DNA from: JBBTQS01 sp964627055
GTDB lineage: Bacteria > Patescibacteriota > Patescibacteriia > Magasanikbacterales > JBBTQS01
Assembly: GCA_964627055.1 (NCBI GenBank)
Contig: CAZVGV010000004.1
Location: 1 to 64,000 of the forward strand
DNA: 64,000 bases
Direction of reading: 5' to 3'
The translations under genes and the position numbers were made by a program. This document shows positions 41,484 to 49,682 of the stretch, in pieces (position 1 is the stretch's first letter; the number at the start of each line of letters is the position of its first letter). Below the pieces are notes generated by a model. That model saw only the letters and a list, made by a program, of their open reading frames with translations, had not been told where the DNA came from and ran no database searches.

Positions 41484-42392
41484 ATGCAGGATGCGATTAC
41501 CAAGCAACTCACGCCGCATGTGCAGGAAATTCGTCAGCAGGTGTCGATGGCAAAGTTAACGACGTTCAAAGTCGGAGGACCAGCACGCTACCTTGTGACA
41601 GTTGCATCTGTAGAGTCACTTCAAGCAGTTCTCGCAGTTGCTGCGCGTGCAGGATTGGCAACAATCGTCCTAGGTGGCGGGAGCAATATGTTGGTGTCAG
41701 ATATAGGATTTACGGGCATTGTTATTCGTCTGGCAATGTCGCGGGTCACGATCGAGGGCACTCGTGTGGTTGCAGAGGCAGGGGCAAAAACAGTTGCGCT
41801 TGCGCAACAGACCGTGGCTGCTGGACTTGCGGGGTTTGAATGGGCCGTGGGCGTGCCTGGAACCATTGGCGGTGCGGTCCGTGGTAATGCAGGAGCTGTA
41901 GGAGGAGAGATGAAGGACTCGGTGGTACAGGTCGAGGCGCTCATTGATGGCGAGGTGTTCACAGTCTCCAACGCGGAGTGTGAGTTTGGGTATCGTCACA
42001 GCATCTTCAAGGAGAACGGCGGTATTATTCTCTCGGCGACTTTTTCGTTCACGCCAGGTGATCCAGCAGAGGGGGCGAAGAAGATGCATGATGCACTGTT
42101 GTACCGCATGACGACACAGCCCAAGGGATTTGCTTCAGCAGGAAGTGTTTTCAAAAATATTATTCAGCCAGACGGCACGCGTGTGTTCGCGGGCAAGTTG
42201 ATTGAAGAAGCTGGACTCAAAGGGACGGCAATTGGTGGTGCGTCAGTGGCGCAGGCACATGGGAATTTTATTATTACGACCAAAGAGGCTACCGCTCAGG
42301 ATATTCAGCAGCTTATTGAGCTCATGAAGGAGCGGGTGTATGCTACAAGTGGATACCAACTCCACGAAGAAATTCAGTACGTGGGGTTCTAA
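41484..42392 (+). CDS. murB: UDP-N-acetylenolpyruvoylglucosamine reductase
   Basis: This FAD enzyme makes UDP-MurNAc, the substrate of MurC. The 302-aa protein has TTFKVGGPARYLVTV, VLGGGSNMLVSD (FAD pyrophosphate binding), GVPGTIGGAVRGNAGA, YRHSIFKENGGIIL, the active-site serine in SAGSVFKN, and AGLKGTAIGGASVAQAHGNF. The missing long C-terminal insertion marks it as a type II MurB. It lies 1 nt after murC, so the two are co-transcribed. The C-terminal Glu in YQLHEEIQYVG matches the catalytic Glu region. Confidence 0.95.
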   Translation: MQDAITKQLTPHVQEIRQQVSMAKLTTFKVGGPARYLVTVASVESLQAVLAVAARAGLATIVLGGGSNMLVSDIGFTGIVIRLAMSRVTIEGTRVVAEAGAKTVALAQQTVAAGLAGFEWAVGVPGTIGGAVRGNAGAVGGEMKDSVVQVEALIDGEVFTVSNAECEFGYRHSIFKENGGIILSATFSFTPGDPAEGAKKMHDALLYRMTTQPKGFASAGSVFKNIIQPDGTRVFAGKLIEEAGLKGTAIGGASVAQAHGNFIITTKEATAQDIQQLIELMKERVYATSGYQLHEEIQYVGF

Positions 42393-42403
42393 CATGCATG
42401 TGT

Positions 42404-42691
42404 ATGCTTACTATTTCGTTGCAGGCAGTACATCTTGAGATGACAGACGCAATTGCTGAATATGCAGCAGGCAAGGTTCAAGCACTCGCAAAATTTACAA
42501 GTGATGAAGAGATTGGTGTGCAAGTAACCGTTGGAAAGACTTCTGATCATCACCAAAAAGGGCCAGTATTCTTGTGTGAAGTGCAGATGAATGGGCCCGA
42601 AACAAAAATCATGGCAAAAGAGGTCACAGAAGACCTCTACGCAAGCATTGATGCTGTGGTTGCAAAGCTCAAGAGACAGCTCACAGCGTAG
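42404..42691 (+). CDS. hpf: Ribosome hibernation promoting factor (short HPF/RaiA-like)
   Basis: This 95-aa protein has the S30EA/HPF fold: LTISLQAVHLEMTDAIAEYAAGKVQALAKF, VQVTVGKTSDHHQKG, FLCEVQMNGPETKIMAKEVTEDLYASIDAVVAKLKRQL. The beta-alpha-beta order and the final VTEDLYASID helix are diagnostic. Family members bind the decoding site of the 30S subunit during stress. The short form lacks the dimerising C-terminal domain. The start is ATG 42404 (MLTISL), with an alternative at 42398. It follows murB by 11 nt and precedes secA, a common hpf-secA neighbourhood. Confidence 0.88.
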   Translation: MLTISLQAVHLEMTDAIAEYAAGKVQALAKFTSDEEIGVQVTVGKTSDHHQKGPVFLCEVQMNGPETKIMAKEVTEDLYASIDAVVAKLKRQLTA

Positions 42692-42770
42692 GCTTGTTGA
42701 ACCCCGGTTTGCATGGTAGAGTAGCCCCGATCAGGGTAGGGCTGATTTGTGATAGTTTTACTTGATTTCT

Positions 42771-45467
42771 ATGATGAAACTTCTCTCAAAGATTTTTGGC
42801 GATGCAAATGAACGAACAGTACGGGCGTTGCGCGAAGTAGCTGAACAAGTTACGACGCACGAGTCAGGAATGCAGGCACTTGGTGACGAAGCATTGCGTG
42901 CAAAGACTGCGGAGTTCCGCGAGCGACTTGCAAGCGGCACGTCGGTAGATGATTTGTTGCCTGAGGCATTTGCAGTGGTTCGTGAGGCAGCGCGTCGCGT
43001 ATTGGGACAGCGGCACTACGATGTGCAGCTCATGGGTGGTATTGTGCTGCACCGTGGGCAGATTGCGGAAATGCGTACAGGTGAAGGTAAGACGCTTACG
43101 TCCACGCTTCCTGCATATCTCAACGCACTCACCGGAAAGGGTGTACATGTGGTGACGGTGAACGATTACCTCGCACGTCGTGACGCTGTGTGGATGGGTC
43201 GCGTCTTTGATTTTCTAGGAATGAGTGTCGGTATTATTCAGAACCAGCAGGTGAGCTTTGTATTTGATCCAACCTTTGAGAGTACACAACCAGAGGATGC
43301 TGGATTGCGCCCGTCGTCACGTCAGGAGTCGTACCAGTGTGATATCACCTATGGTACGAATAATGAATTTGGATTCGATTATTTGCGTGACAACATGGTG
43401 CAAGATACGGCGCACATGGTGCAGCGACCGTTCTCCTTCGCGATTGTAGATGAGCTTGATTCGATTCTCATTGATGAGGCGCGAACCCCACTGATTATTT
43501 CCGCGCCTGCAGCTGATGCGAGCGAAGAGTATTACAAGTATGCAGCGCTCGCAGCCAAGCTCACACCTGAAGAAGACTTCAAGGTAGATGAGAAGTTGCG
43601 CGCTGCAACGTTCACTGACGCCGGCATTGCGAAGATGGAGCAGTGGCTTGGTATTGAGAACCTCTACGCAGATGGTGGAACGCGTGCAGCGCATTTTGCT
43701 GAATCTGCGCTCAAGGCACGTGCGCTTTTCCATCGTGACAAGGAATACGTTGTACGTGAAGGTGAAATTGTGATTGTTGACGAGTTCACCGGTCGCATGA
43801 TGTTCGGTCGTCGTTATAATCAGGGATTACACCAAGCGATTGAAGCGAAGGAAGGTGTGAAGATTCAGCAGGAGAGCCAGACATTGGGTACTGTGACGTT
43901 CCAGAATTACTTCCGACTCTATCCGAAACTCGGTGGTATGACAGGTACTGCCATGACCGAGGCAGAGGAGTTCCACAAGATCTACAAACTCGAAGTGGTG
44001 GTGATTCCGACCCATCGCGACAATGTTCGTGTGGACCATCAGGATTTGATTTACAAGACTGAGGAAGCGAAGATCCGCGCAGTGATCGCAGATGTGAAGG
44101 CGCGACATGAGAAAGGGCAGCCCGTGCTCATCGGTACGATCTCGATCGAGAAGAACGAAGTGCTGTCGTTGTTATTGGAGCAGCAGGGAGTGCCGCATCA
44201 AATGCTCAACGCGAAGAACCACCAGCGCGAAGCAGAAATTATCGCACAGGCAGGTCGTCGCGGTGCCGTGACACTTGCAACGAATATGGCTGGTCGTGGT
44301 GTGGATATTATTCTTGGCGGTAACCCACCAGACGTGGACGAGGCGCGAGCAGTGCGTGAACTTGGTGGTCTCTATGTGATCGGTACTGAACGTCATGAAT
44401 CACGACGTATTGATAACCAGTTGCGTGGTCGCGCTGGTCGTCAGGGAGATCCTGGTGAAACACAGTTTTATGTTTCTACTGAGGATGATCTCATGCGTAT
44501 TTTTGCGGGAGATCGCATGAAGAACATGATGGAGCGGTTGAAGTTGCCTGATGACACTCCGATTTCGCATCCGTTTATTTCTAAGGCACTTGAGAATGCG
44601 CAGAAGAAGGTCGAAGGCAATAACTTCGATACACGTAAGCATTTGCTTGAATACGATGATGTGCTTAACAAGCATCGTGAAGTATTCTATCGCCGTCGCC
44701 GCGAAGTACTTGCGGCTGCACAGGCAGATGATGCTGCATTGGATGTATTGGTGCAGACCATGATGCAGGATGAAGTTCGCACGACCGTTGAGGAATTTAC
44801 CATGAGTGAGCAGGCGAGTGACTGGAATCGCGAGTCATTGACTGCAGCACTGCAATTGCTGGAGAGCTCGGCAGACGAGATTGTGCGCGCAGCATGGGAC
44901 AATCCGACACTTACCCCAGAAGCAACACGCGAACAAATCATTGCACAGTTACAGGAACGTTTGTTGAGTCGTCATCGTGCGCTTGTAGCTTCCATGGAGC
45001 CGCACGTGGTACGTGATATGGAACGATCGATTGTATTGCGTGCGATGGATGCGCTGTGGGTTGAACATCTTGAGGCGGTGGATCAGGTACGAACTGGTAT
45101 TGGTTTGCAAGGGTATGGCCAGCGTGATCCGTTGGTTGAATATCGACGTGAGACACATCGTCTCTTCACGATGCTCATGACGCTCATTCGTCGGGATAGT
45201 GTATTGGCTCTCGCACAGGTACGTGGTGCTGTGCAGTCCTATCAGGGAATGCTGGAGACCCGCAAGGTCCAGCTTTCTGGCGCTGCAAAGACAATGCAGG
45301 AAATACCAGCAGGCTCCGCAGACGGCCAGCTCATGGAATCAACACTTGGTGCAGCACAGGTTGCTGTCTCATCACTCTCACCAGTAGAAGCAGGGGACAA
45401 GCAAGGTCGCAATGAACCATGTCATTGTGGTTCTGGCAAAAAGTTCAAGAAGTGCCATGGGAAGTAG
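42771..45467 (+). CDS. secA: Preprotein translocase ATPase SecA
   Basis: SecA drives protein export through SecYEG. The 898-aa protein has RHYDVQLMGGIVLHRGQIAEMRTGEGKTL (Walker A), TVNDYLARRDAVWMG, ITYGTNNEFGFDYLRDNM, VDELDSILIDEARTPLIIS (Walker B), ILGGNPPDVDEAR, and RGRAGRQGDPG. The C-terminal zinc-binding tail is NEPCHCGSGKKFKKCHGK. It is full length. ATG 42771 or 42774 starts it. The strong terminator at 45515-45545 follows, and it is the last clearly chromosomal gene before the phage-like region. Confidence 0.97.
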   Translation: MMKLLSKIFGDANERTVRALREVAEQVTTHESGMQALGDEALRAKTAEFRERLASGTSVDDLLPEAFAVVREAARRVLGQRHYDVQLMGGIVLHRGQIAEMRTGEGKTLTSTLPAYLNALTGKGVHVVTVNDYLARRDAVWMGRVFDFLGMSVGIIQNQQVSFVFDPTFESTQPEDAGLRPSSRQESYQCDITYGTNNEFGFDYLRDNMVQDTAHMVQRPFSFAIVDELDSILIDEARTPLIISAPAADASEEYYKYAALAAKLTPEEDFKVDEKLRAATFTDAGIAKMEQWLGIENLYADGGTRAAHFAESALKARALFHRDKEYVVREGEIVIVDEFTGRMMFGRRYNQGLHQAIEAKEGVKIQQESQTLGTVTFQNYFRLYPKLGGMTGTAMTEAEEFHKIYKLEVVVIPTHRDNVRVDHQDLIYKTEEAKIRAVIADVKARHEKGQPVLIGTISIEKNEVLSLLLEQQGVPHQMLNAKNHQREAEIIAQAGRRGAVTLATNMAGRGVDIILGGNPPDVDEARAVRELGGLYVIGTERHESRRIDNQLRGRAGRQGDPGETQFYVSTEDDLMRIFAGDRMKNMMERLKLPDDTPISHPFISKALENAQKKVEGNNFDTRKHLLEYDDVLNKHREVFYRRRREVLAAAQADDAALDVLVQTMMQDEVRTTVEEFTMSEQASDWNRESLTAALQLLESSADEIVRAAWDNPTLTPEATREQIIAQLQERLLSRHRALVASMEPHVVRDMERSIVLRAMDALWVEHLEAVDQVRTGIGLQGYGQRDPLVEYRRETHRLFTMLMTLIRRDSVLALAQVRGAVQSYQGMLETRKVQLSGAAKTMQEIPAGSADGQLMESTLGAAQVAVSSLSPVEAGDKQGRNEPCHCGSGKKFKKCHGK

Positions 45468-45514
45468 GAGCTGACAAATAGAGCCGTTTCCGTCCGCAAA
45501 CTGCGGATAAAGGG

Positions 45515-45545
45515 AAAAACCCCGTGCAATGAGCACGGGGTTTTT
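45515..45545. terminator. secA terminator
   Basis: AAAAA, then the stem CCCCGTGC (45520-45527) pairing with GCACGGGG (45533-45540), then TTTTT. It is a strong terminator and the last feature before the change in sequence style. Confidence 0.92.
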
Positions 45546-45547
45546 CT

Positions 45548-45652
45548 ATGCCAAAATCCCGATCTCGAAAAATTAACACTGCTCGTCGAAGGTCGAGGTA
45601 CGCGGCACCAGAGTCCGCAAGCTTACAAAAGTTGACACAACACCGAGTATGA
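45548..45652 (+). CDS. Possible small arginine-rich ORF (34 aa)
   Basis: An ATG two bases after the terminator T-run opens a 34-codon frame, MPKSRSRKINTARRRSRYAA and onward, stopping at TGA 45650-45652. It is strongly basic and has no visible Shine-Dalgarno site. It may be chance coding, a small nucleic-acid-binding protein, or a relic created by the junction between the chromosomal and phage-like regions. Confidence 0.2.
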   Translation: MPKSRSRKINTARRRSRYAAPESASLQKLTQHRV

Positions 45653-45909
45653 AAAACATCACACAAGTGAAGAAAAGCATACGCGAGGAAGTTCGCGGGA
45701 AGGTCATGAAGGAGCGAATCCGAGCGGCAGCCGAAAGTCTGGCAAAAGACCTCGGAGACGATATCGCCGATGAGGTCGGCAACCTGACCGGAAAGCTGAC
45801 CATTGACTTCATGGACGACGGATCAGAGATCGAGTCGGAGCTGACGGGCTACGCATTCGATCAGATCAACGACGCCCTTCTCGGTGAGGTCAAAAAACAA
45901 CTGAGATGA
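45649..45909 (+). CDS. Hypothetical phage-region protein, 86 aa
   Basis: This 86-aa acidic, largely helical protein begins MKNITQVKKSIREEVRGKVMKERI and contains SLAKDLGDDIADEVGNLTGKLTIDFMDDGSEIESELTGYAF. No family was recognised. It is the first gene of the uninterrupted same-strand run to 54396 and overlaps the next gene by 4 nt (ATGA). Codon use, rich in GAC, ATC and CGG, differs from the genes before 45.5 kb. Its position at the left edge suggests an early or regulatory phage gene, but nothing in the sequence shows this directly. Confidence 0.6.
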   Translation: MKNITQVKKSIREEVRGKVMKERIRAAAESLAKDLGDDIADEVGNLTGKLTIDFMDDGSEIESELTGYAFDQINDALLGEVKKQLR

Positions 45910-46154
45910 CCACGGGTCGAAATGCATATTACGAGCTGATGGAACGCTACGGCGGAGACATTAAAAAAGCCTCCAAAGCAGAATTCCAGCAAGCAGCACT
46001 ACGAAGCCCTAGCAGTCCGGCTATCGCACTCTACGAAGCAAGCAGGCAATTCGAGAAAGACTATCCTCGACTGGTCTGCACGGATCGCAAAGGGCTGGGA
46101 TGCGACGACGAACGGTGCTACTGCAACGACCCCGACGAGCAACCAAACGTATGA
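45906..46154 (+). CDS. Hypothetical protein with C-terminal Cys cluster, 82 aa
   Basis: This 82-aa protein begins MTTGRNAYYELMERYGGDIKKA and ends with CTDRKGLGCDDERCYCNDPDEQ, where four cysteines within about 16 residues could bind a metal ion. The N-terminal half is helical. It overlaps both neighbours by 4 nt (ATGA junctions), which supports translation. No family was recognised, and it is typical of small phage ORFs of unknown role. Confidence 0.6.
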   Translation: MTTGRNAYYELMERYGGDIKKASKAEFQQAALRSPSSPAIALYEASRQFEKDYPRLVCTDRKGLGCDDERCYCNDPDEQPNV

Positions 46155-46342
46155 ACGCAATCACTTACGAGCAAGCGAAGAAAACCTTCACCATAGCATC
46201 CGAAGCCATCGCCTTTCTGGTGACCATCGACATGCTAATCCTCTTCGCATCGCTCGCCCAAATCATGGTGGAGGGCCAGACCGGACATTGGAGTCCATTC
46301 TGGCGGGTACAAGCGGACATGGTGTTGAGACTCTTCACATGA
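46151..46342 (+). CDS. Small membrane protein, 63 aa
   Basis: The start at ATG 46151 overlaps the previous stop by 4 nt. The 63-aa product has one strong membrane helix (AFLVTIDMLILFASLAQIMV, about residues 19-38) flanked by short polar tails (MNAITYEQAKKTFTIASE before it and EGQTGHWSPFWRVQ after it). It could be a holin-like or superinfection-related phage membrane protein, but its position among early genes and its single helix do not establish that. It overlaps the SymE-like gene by 4 nt. Confidence 0.55.
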   Translation: MNAITYEQAKKTFTIASEAIAFLVTIDMLILFASLAQIMVEGQTGHWSPFWRVQADMVLRLFT

Positions 46343-46662
46343 GAGATCTCAAACCGACCCGCACGGTCACTTATCGCAGGTACGGAACCCCGGCGGTGAT
46401 CCTCGAAGGGAAATGGCTAACGGATCGCTACAGGCTAAAGATAGGTGACCAGATCGACGTAGAGTTCCTACCAAAAGAAATACGGCTCCGGAAGTCGAAC
46501 CGGGCCGCTCAGAAAAAGAAAATCCCCCCGAAGGGAGATGATCAGCAAACTAATTATATCAATCCACCTTCGGGCAAGTCAAATAATAATTATGAACAAC
46601 CAAGCACAACCAACAGCAACGAGAGTGCGGCCGAGAGAAGCAGCGAAGGAAACGATAGATAA
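46339..46662 (+). CDS. SymE/AbrB-like small protein
   Basis: This 107-aa protein has an N-terminal half, RTVTYRRYGTPAVILEGKWL followed by TDRYRLKIGDQIDVEFLPKEIRLRK, that matches the SymE toxin-like domain. That domain is an AbrB-fold element with the GKWL and GDxIxV pattern. The C-terminal 55 residues are Asn/Ser/Lys-rich and look disordered. In E. coli, SymE is an SOS-induced nucleoid-associated RNA-modulating toxin controlled by an antisense RNA. No antisense promoter was identified here. The start at 46339 overlaps the preceding gene by 4 nt, and the tail overlaps the ATPase gene by 71 nt. Confidence 0.6.
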   Translation: MRDLKPTRTVTYRRYGTPAVILEGKWLTDRYRLKIGDQIDVEFLPKEIRLRKSNRAAQKKKIPPKGDDQQTNYINPPSGKSNNNYEQPSTTNSNESAAERSSEGNDR

Positions 46663-47842
46663 CTTCTTCGCTCCGATCGGCAACACCAAGCCCTACTTCA
46701 AAGCAGCCTTCCAAGGCTTCGCGGGTAGCGGCAAAACATACACCGCAGCGCAGGTCGCGGTCGGACTGCACAAGCGGATAGGATCAAAAAAACCGATCGT
46801 AATCTTCGACACCGAACAAGCATCAAAATTCCTTAAGCCGCTTTTTGCGGAAGCAGGGATCGAAGTGCTCGTCCGCGAATCGAAGTCACTAGCCGACCTA
46901 CGGCAGACGATGGAAAAGATGCGCTCAGGAATATCAGACATCCTTCTCATCGATTCAATCTCGCACGTATGGGAAGGGTTCTTACAAGCCTACGCAGAAA
47001 AGGTTCACCGGACACGCCTGGAATTCCAGGACTGGGGAATAATTAAACCAACATGGAAACGAGAATTCTCCGACCCATTCGTAAGCGACGGATACCACGC
47101 GATTTTTACCGGCCGCGCTGGATACGAGTACGACAACGAAAAGAATGCCGACACCGGCAAACGCGAAATCTTCAAGTCTGGAATCAAGATGAAAGTCGAA
47201 GGCGAAACCGCCTATGAGCCGGACATGCTCGTCCTCATGGAGCGCTTCGAAGAAGTGCTCGGAGACGACAAGAAGGTCTGGCGCGAAGCGACGGTCATCA
47301 AAGATCGCAGCACATTGCTCGACGGACAAACCTACAAAAATCCGAGCTACGAAAACTTCGCCCCGGCGGTAGAAGCCTTGCTCGATGACCCAATCCCAAG
47401 GGATACGGTGGTCATGCCGGAATCAGACACTGGGCTGCTCTTCCGCACTGAGGAAGAAAAAGCCGAGTGGCGCAGAGAGCGCGACAAATGGATGGAGGAA
47501 CTGGACGGTCTCCTTATCCGCATCGCACCGGGCGCAGTCGGCCGAGATAAGCAACTGAAGCTCGATCTGCTGGATCGAGTATTCGGAACGACCTCAATGA
47601 CAGCAATCGGCGAGCTCCGGCCCGAACGCCTAGCCGACGGCTATAAGAAGCTGGGCCTCGAAGCCGTGTCGATGGGCATCGCAGAAATTGTAGAACTCCC
47701 GGATGGGCGCAAGCGCCTAGTCTCAAAGTTGCCTCCTAACGGCAACGGGAATGGAAACGGAAATGGGAATGGGCATGCCCACACCGAAGAAAAGTCGACG
47801 CCCGCTCCAGCACCCGCAAAAAAGGGAGCTAAGAAAAAGTAA
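46592..47842 (+). CDS. Phage RecA-like ATPase (Sak4/AAA_24-like)
   Basis: This 416-aa protein has an ATPase domain at residues about 35-200. Walker A is GFAGSGKTY at residues 42-50, IVIFDTEQASKFLKPLF resembles the RecA-type acidic strand, and Walker B is DILLIDSISHVWEGFLQA. Phage proteins of this type (Sak4/single-strand annealing-associated or AAA_24) act in phage recombination. The C-terminus has a Gly-Asn repeat tract (NGNGNGNGNGNG) and a Lys-rich end, a disordered tail like those of ssDNA-handling proteins. The ATG at 46592 has no Shine-Dalgarno site. A CCCGAAGG/CCTTCGGG inverted repeat lies just before it. Confidence 0.75.
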   Translation: MNNQAQPTATRVRPREAAKETIDNFFAPIGNTKPYFKAAFQGFAGSGKTYTAAQVAVGLHKRIGSKKPIVIFDTEQASKFLKPLFAEAGIEVLVRESKSLADLRQTMEKMRSGISDILLIDSISHVWEGFLQAYAEKVHRTRLEFQDWGIIKPTWKREFSDPFVSDGYHAIFTGRAGYEYDNEKNADTGKREIFKSGIKMKVEGETAYEPDMLVLMERFEEVLGDDKKVWREATVIKDRSTLLDGQTYKNPSYENFAPAVEALLDDPIPRDTVVMPESDTGLLFRTEEEKAEWRRERDKWMEELDGLLIRIAPGAVGRDKQLKLDLLDRVFGTTSMTAIGELRPERLADGYKKLGLEAVSMGIAEIVELPDGRKRLVSKLPPNGNGNGNGNGNGHAHTEEKSTPAPAPAKKGAKKK

Positions 47843-47851
47843 CCAGCGTTA

Positions 47852-47901
47852 GCTTCCGACTCTGCCCTCATCGCGGAAGCGTGAGGTCAGAGATCGGAAG
47901 C
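47852..47901 (+). ncRNA. Intergenic GNRA hairpin, copy 1
   Basis: This 50-nt hairpin has a lower stem GCTTCCGA/TCGGAAGC, one bulged A, CTCTG/CAGAG, a 1x1 mismatch, CCTCA/TGAGG, a second 1x1 mismatch position, then CGC-GGAA-GCG with a GNRA tetraloop. It begins 9 nt after a stop codon and ends 21 nt before the next ATG. It covaries with the copy at 48578-48628. Confidence 0.7.
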
Positions 47902-47922
47902 CGACAAAGGATCAAACATCTT

Positions 47923-48297
47923 ATGGGAATAGACATCTACGCGCGCTGGAAAGACCAGACGCCAAAGCAAAAGAAAAAGCAGATCACTGGATTCTCAGTG
48001 GAGCACGGCAACGTCGGCTATCTGCGTGAAGCGTATCGGGGAGAACACTTCGCAACGCGATACCTATGCCGCGAAGCCTTCGGAAAAGGTAACGAAGCAA
48101 AAATCCCAGCCAAACTTCTACGCGAACGATTGCCAAGAACTCTCGAAGTGGTCGAGCAACGAGAGCGAACAATTTATAAGCAAACGGATCAAAAGAAAAT
48201 CGACAAAGTGAAGCAAAGCTTTGTGGACTTCGTGGATCTCTGCGAACAGAAAGAGAAAGAAACCGGAGAGCCATGCACGATCGTCGCCAACTACTAA
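47923..48297 (+). CDS. Conserved-looking phage protein, 124 aa
   Basis: This 124-aa protein starts MGIDIYARWKDQTPKQKKKQ at ATG 47923, preferred over an upstream in-frame start at 47881 that would overlap the hairpin. The GIDIYARW opening is one I recall in phage-encoded proteins of unknown function. The body is rich in charged residues (GYLREAYRGEHFATRYL, RTLEVVEQRERTIYKQTDQKK) with a helical C-terminal half. No catalytic motif was seen. It is followed 2 nt later by the zinc-finger protein. Confidence 0.65.
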   Translation: MGIDIYARWKDQTPKQKKKQITGFSVEHGNVGYLREAYRGEHFATRYLCREAFGKGNEAKIPAKLLRERLPRTLEVVEQRERTIYKQTDQKKIDKVKQSFVDFVDLCEQKEKETGEPCTIVANY

Positions 48298-48299
48298 CC

Positions 48300-48575
48300 A
48301 TGAAATACGCATTCAATCTCGAATGGAATGAGCTTCCGGAAGAACTAAGGGAAGCAAAAGTCCGGGAGTACATCCTCGCCGGAGACAAGCGTGACTGTGA
48401 AGAATGCGATGGCGTAGGAGAAATTCCTACGGCAATGGAGCGAGGCGACATAAAGACCAGCAAGCCATGCAGCCACTGCAGTGGAACCGGCCGAGTCAAC
48501 CCTGACCCGGACGACCTACACCAGCAAGAGGAAGCAGAGGAAGACATCCGAATTCACTTCCCGATTTACTTCTAA
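48300..48575 (+). CDS. DnaJ-type zinc-finger small protein, 91 aa
   Basis: This 91-aa protein has two CxxCxGxG units, CEECDGVGEI and CSHCSGTGRV, about 28 residues apart. Together they form the zinc ribbon found in DnaJ and in many small phage or plasmid proteins. The ATG at 48300 is 2 nt past the previous stop. Residues before the finger (MKYAFNLEWNELPEELREAKV) are helical, and the end is acidic. A chaperone-like or protein-protein role is possible. The J-domain is absent, so it is not DnaJ itself. Confidence 0.72.
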   Translation: MKYAFNLEWNELPEELREAKVREYILAGDKRDCEECDGVGEIPTAMERGDIKTSKPCSHCSGTGRVNPDPDDLHQQEEAEEDIRIHFPIYF

Positions 48576-48577
48576 CG

Positions 48578-48628
48578 GCTCTCGATTCTGTCCTGACCGC
48601 GAGAGCGTCAGGCCAGAAATCGGGGAGC
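48578..48628 (+). ncRNA. Intergenic GNRA hairpin, copy 2
   Basis: This 51-nt hairpin has the same plan as copy 1: lower stem GCTCTCGA with TCGGGGAGC, bulged A at the same place, TTCTG/CAGAA, a 1x1 mismatch, CCTGA/TCAGG, then CGC-GAGA-GCG with a GNRA loop. It starts 2 nt after a stop codon and ends 24 nt before the ATG at 48653. Several pairs differ from copy 1 with pairing kept. Confidence 0.7.
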
Positions 48629-48652
48629 TGTTTCCCTTTCGCCAACAAAAAC

Positions 48653-49648
48653 ATGGACAACGAAACAAACTCAATAATTCCAAACTCGACTCAAATCCCG
48701 CACCTCATTATCCGGGAGTGGATGCCACTCCTGAGTGATGTAGAGCTAAGGATTCTTCTTGTCGTTGCGGATCAAACTCTCGGATGGATTGAAGACCCCG
48801 AAACAAAACGCCGAAAAGAGAAAGATTGGATCAGCCAGGGCCAGCTGATGAAGAAAATAAACCGGAGCGATCGGGCCATTCAAAACTCACTCAAGAGATT
48901 GGTAGACGAGCTAAGAATTATCCAGGCTCACGACGAAGCGGGTGAACTCCTAGACTCACCACAAAAGCGCATGAAGTGCGGAGGAAAAATCTTCTATCGC
49001 CTGAGTCTTAAACGGCCCCAACAACCCACCCCCGAAGTAAGTTCGGGGGCAGAAAAAACATCGAATTTTTCACCTCCCCCGAAAAATCTTCGTGCGAAGA
49101 ATTTTCGGGCTACAAAAGAAACCGGTATTACAAAAGATAAGTCCTTCGGACAAGCGAGCTTGGCCCAAGAATTTAAAAAGGATGTGGATAAGCCTGTGGA
49201 TAAACAAACCGTGCCCACTCGCTACTTTTTCGGAAAGTTCGCTCAGCTCACATGGGGCATCAGACATACCCGGCCGGTCTTTGTGAAATTTAAAGACGGC
49301 AATCTGCTCAAGCATGCGCTGCATCACCTCACAGAATTTCAGCTGGAGCTAGAGCTCGTGTGGTTTTTACAAAACAAGCCGGAGATGAAGCCGACAATCG
49401 GCGCAGCTCTGTGCAAAGAAGTCATCAACGATTTTATACAGGCCAGCTTTAAACAATACGGCTTCTACAACACCCTTGAGCGCACCGCGCTGCAGTACAG
49501 CAAGCGCGATCCGCAACAGGTTCAGGGAGAAGCCGGGGCTATGGTCGAGGCCCTGGAGAAATTAAAAGCATCTTTCGGCTGGGGCGTGCGCCAGGAGAAA
49601 TCCAGCGGCGTCCTGGCTGAAAGAACATTACCCGCGGTCGACGGGTGA
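48653..49648 (+). CDS. Replication initiator-like protein (phage O/winged-helix type)
   Basis: This 331-aa protein has an N-terminal domain typical of phage replication O or primosomal DnaD-like proteins: NSTQIPHLIIREWMPLLSDVELRILLVVADQTLGW, then ISQGQLMKKINRSDRAIQNSLKRLVDELRII as a winged-helix. A Pro/Ser-rich linker follows. The C-terminal 130 residues are helical (RYFFGKFAQLTWGIRH, LVWFLQNKPEMKPTIGAAL). Such proteins bind the phage origin and recruit the host helicase, so an origin might lie within or near the gene. No iteron array was identified in it. The hairpin copy 2 lies in its leader. Confidence 0.68.
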   Translation: MDNETNSIIPNSTQIPHLIIREWMPLLSDVELRILLVVADQTLGWIEDPETKRRKEKDWISQGQLMKKINRSDRAIQNSLKRLVDELRIIQAHDEAGELLDSPQKRMKCGGKIFYRLSLKRPQQPTPEVSSGAEKTSNFSPPPKNLRAKNFRATKETGITKDKSFGQASLAQEFKKDVDKPVDKQTVPTRYFFGKFAQLTWGIRHTRPVFVKFKDGNLLKHALHHLTEFQLELELVWFLQNKPEMKPTIGAALCKEVINDFIQASFKQYGFYNTLERTALQYSKRDPQQVQGEAGAMVEALEKLKASFGWGVRQEKSSGVLAERTLPAVDG

Positions 49649-49682
49649 TGAGATTAAGAAATCTTAAAGTAAATATAAAGCT

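Noticed and set aside
45445..45812. Minus-strand ORFs at 45445-45666 and 45573-45812
   Set aside because: They run through the secA terminator and opposite the first phage-region gene and have no family features. They are shadows.
47730..47800. Repeated AACGGAAATGG-type units as a possible iteron origin
   Set aside because: They encode the Gly-Asn tract of the ATPase tail in frame, which explains the periodicity as low-complexity coding sequence.
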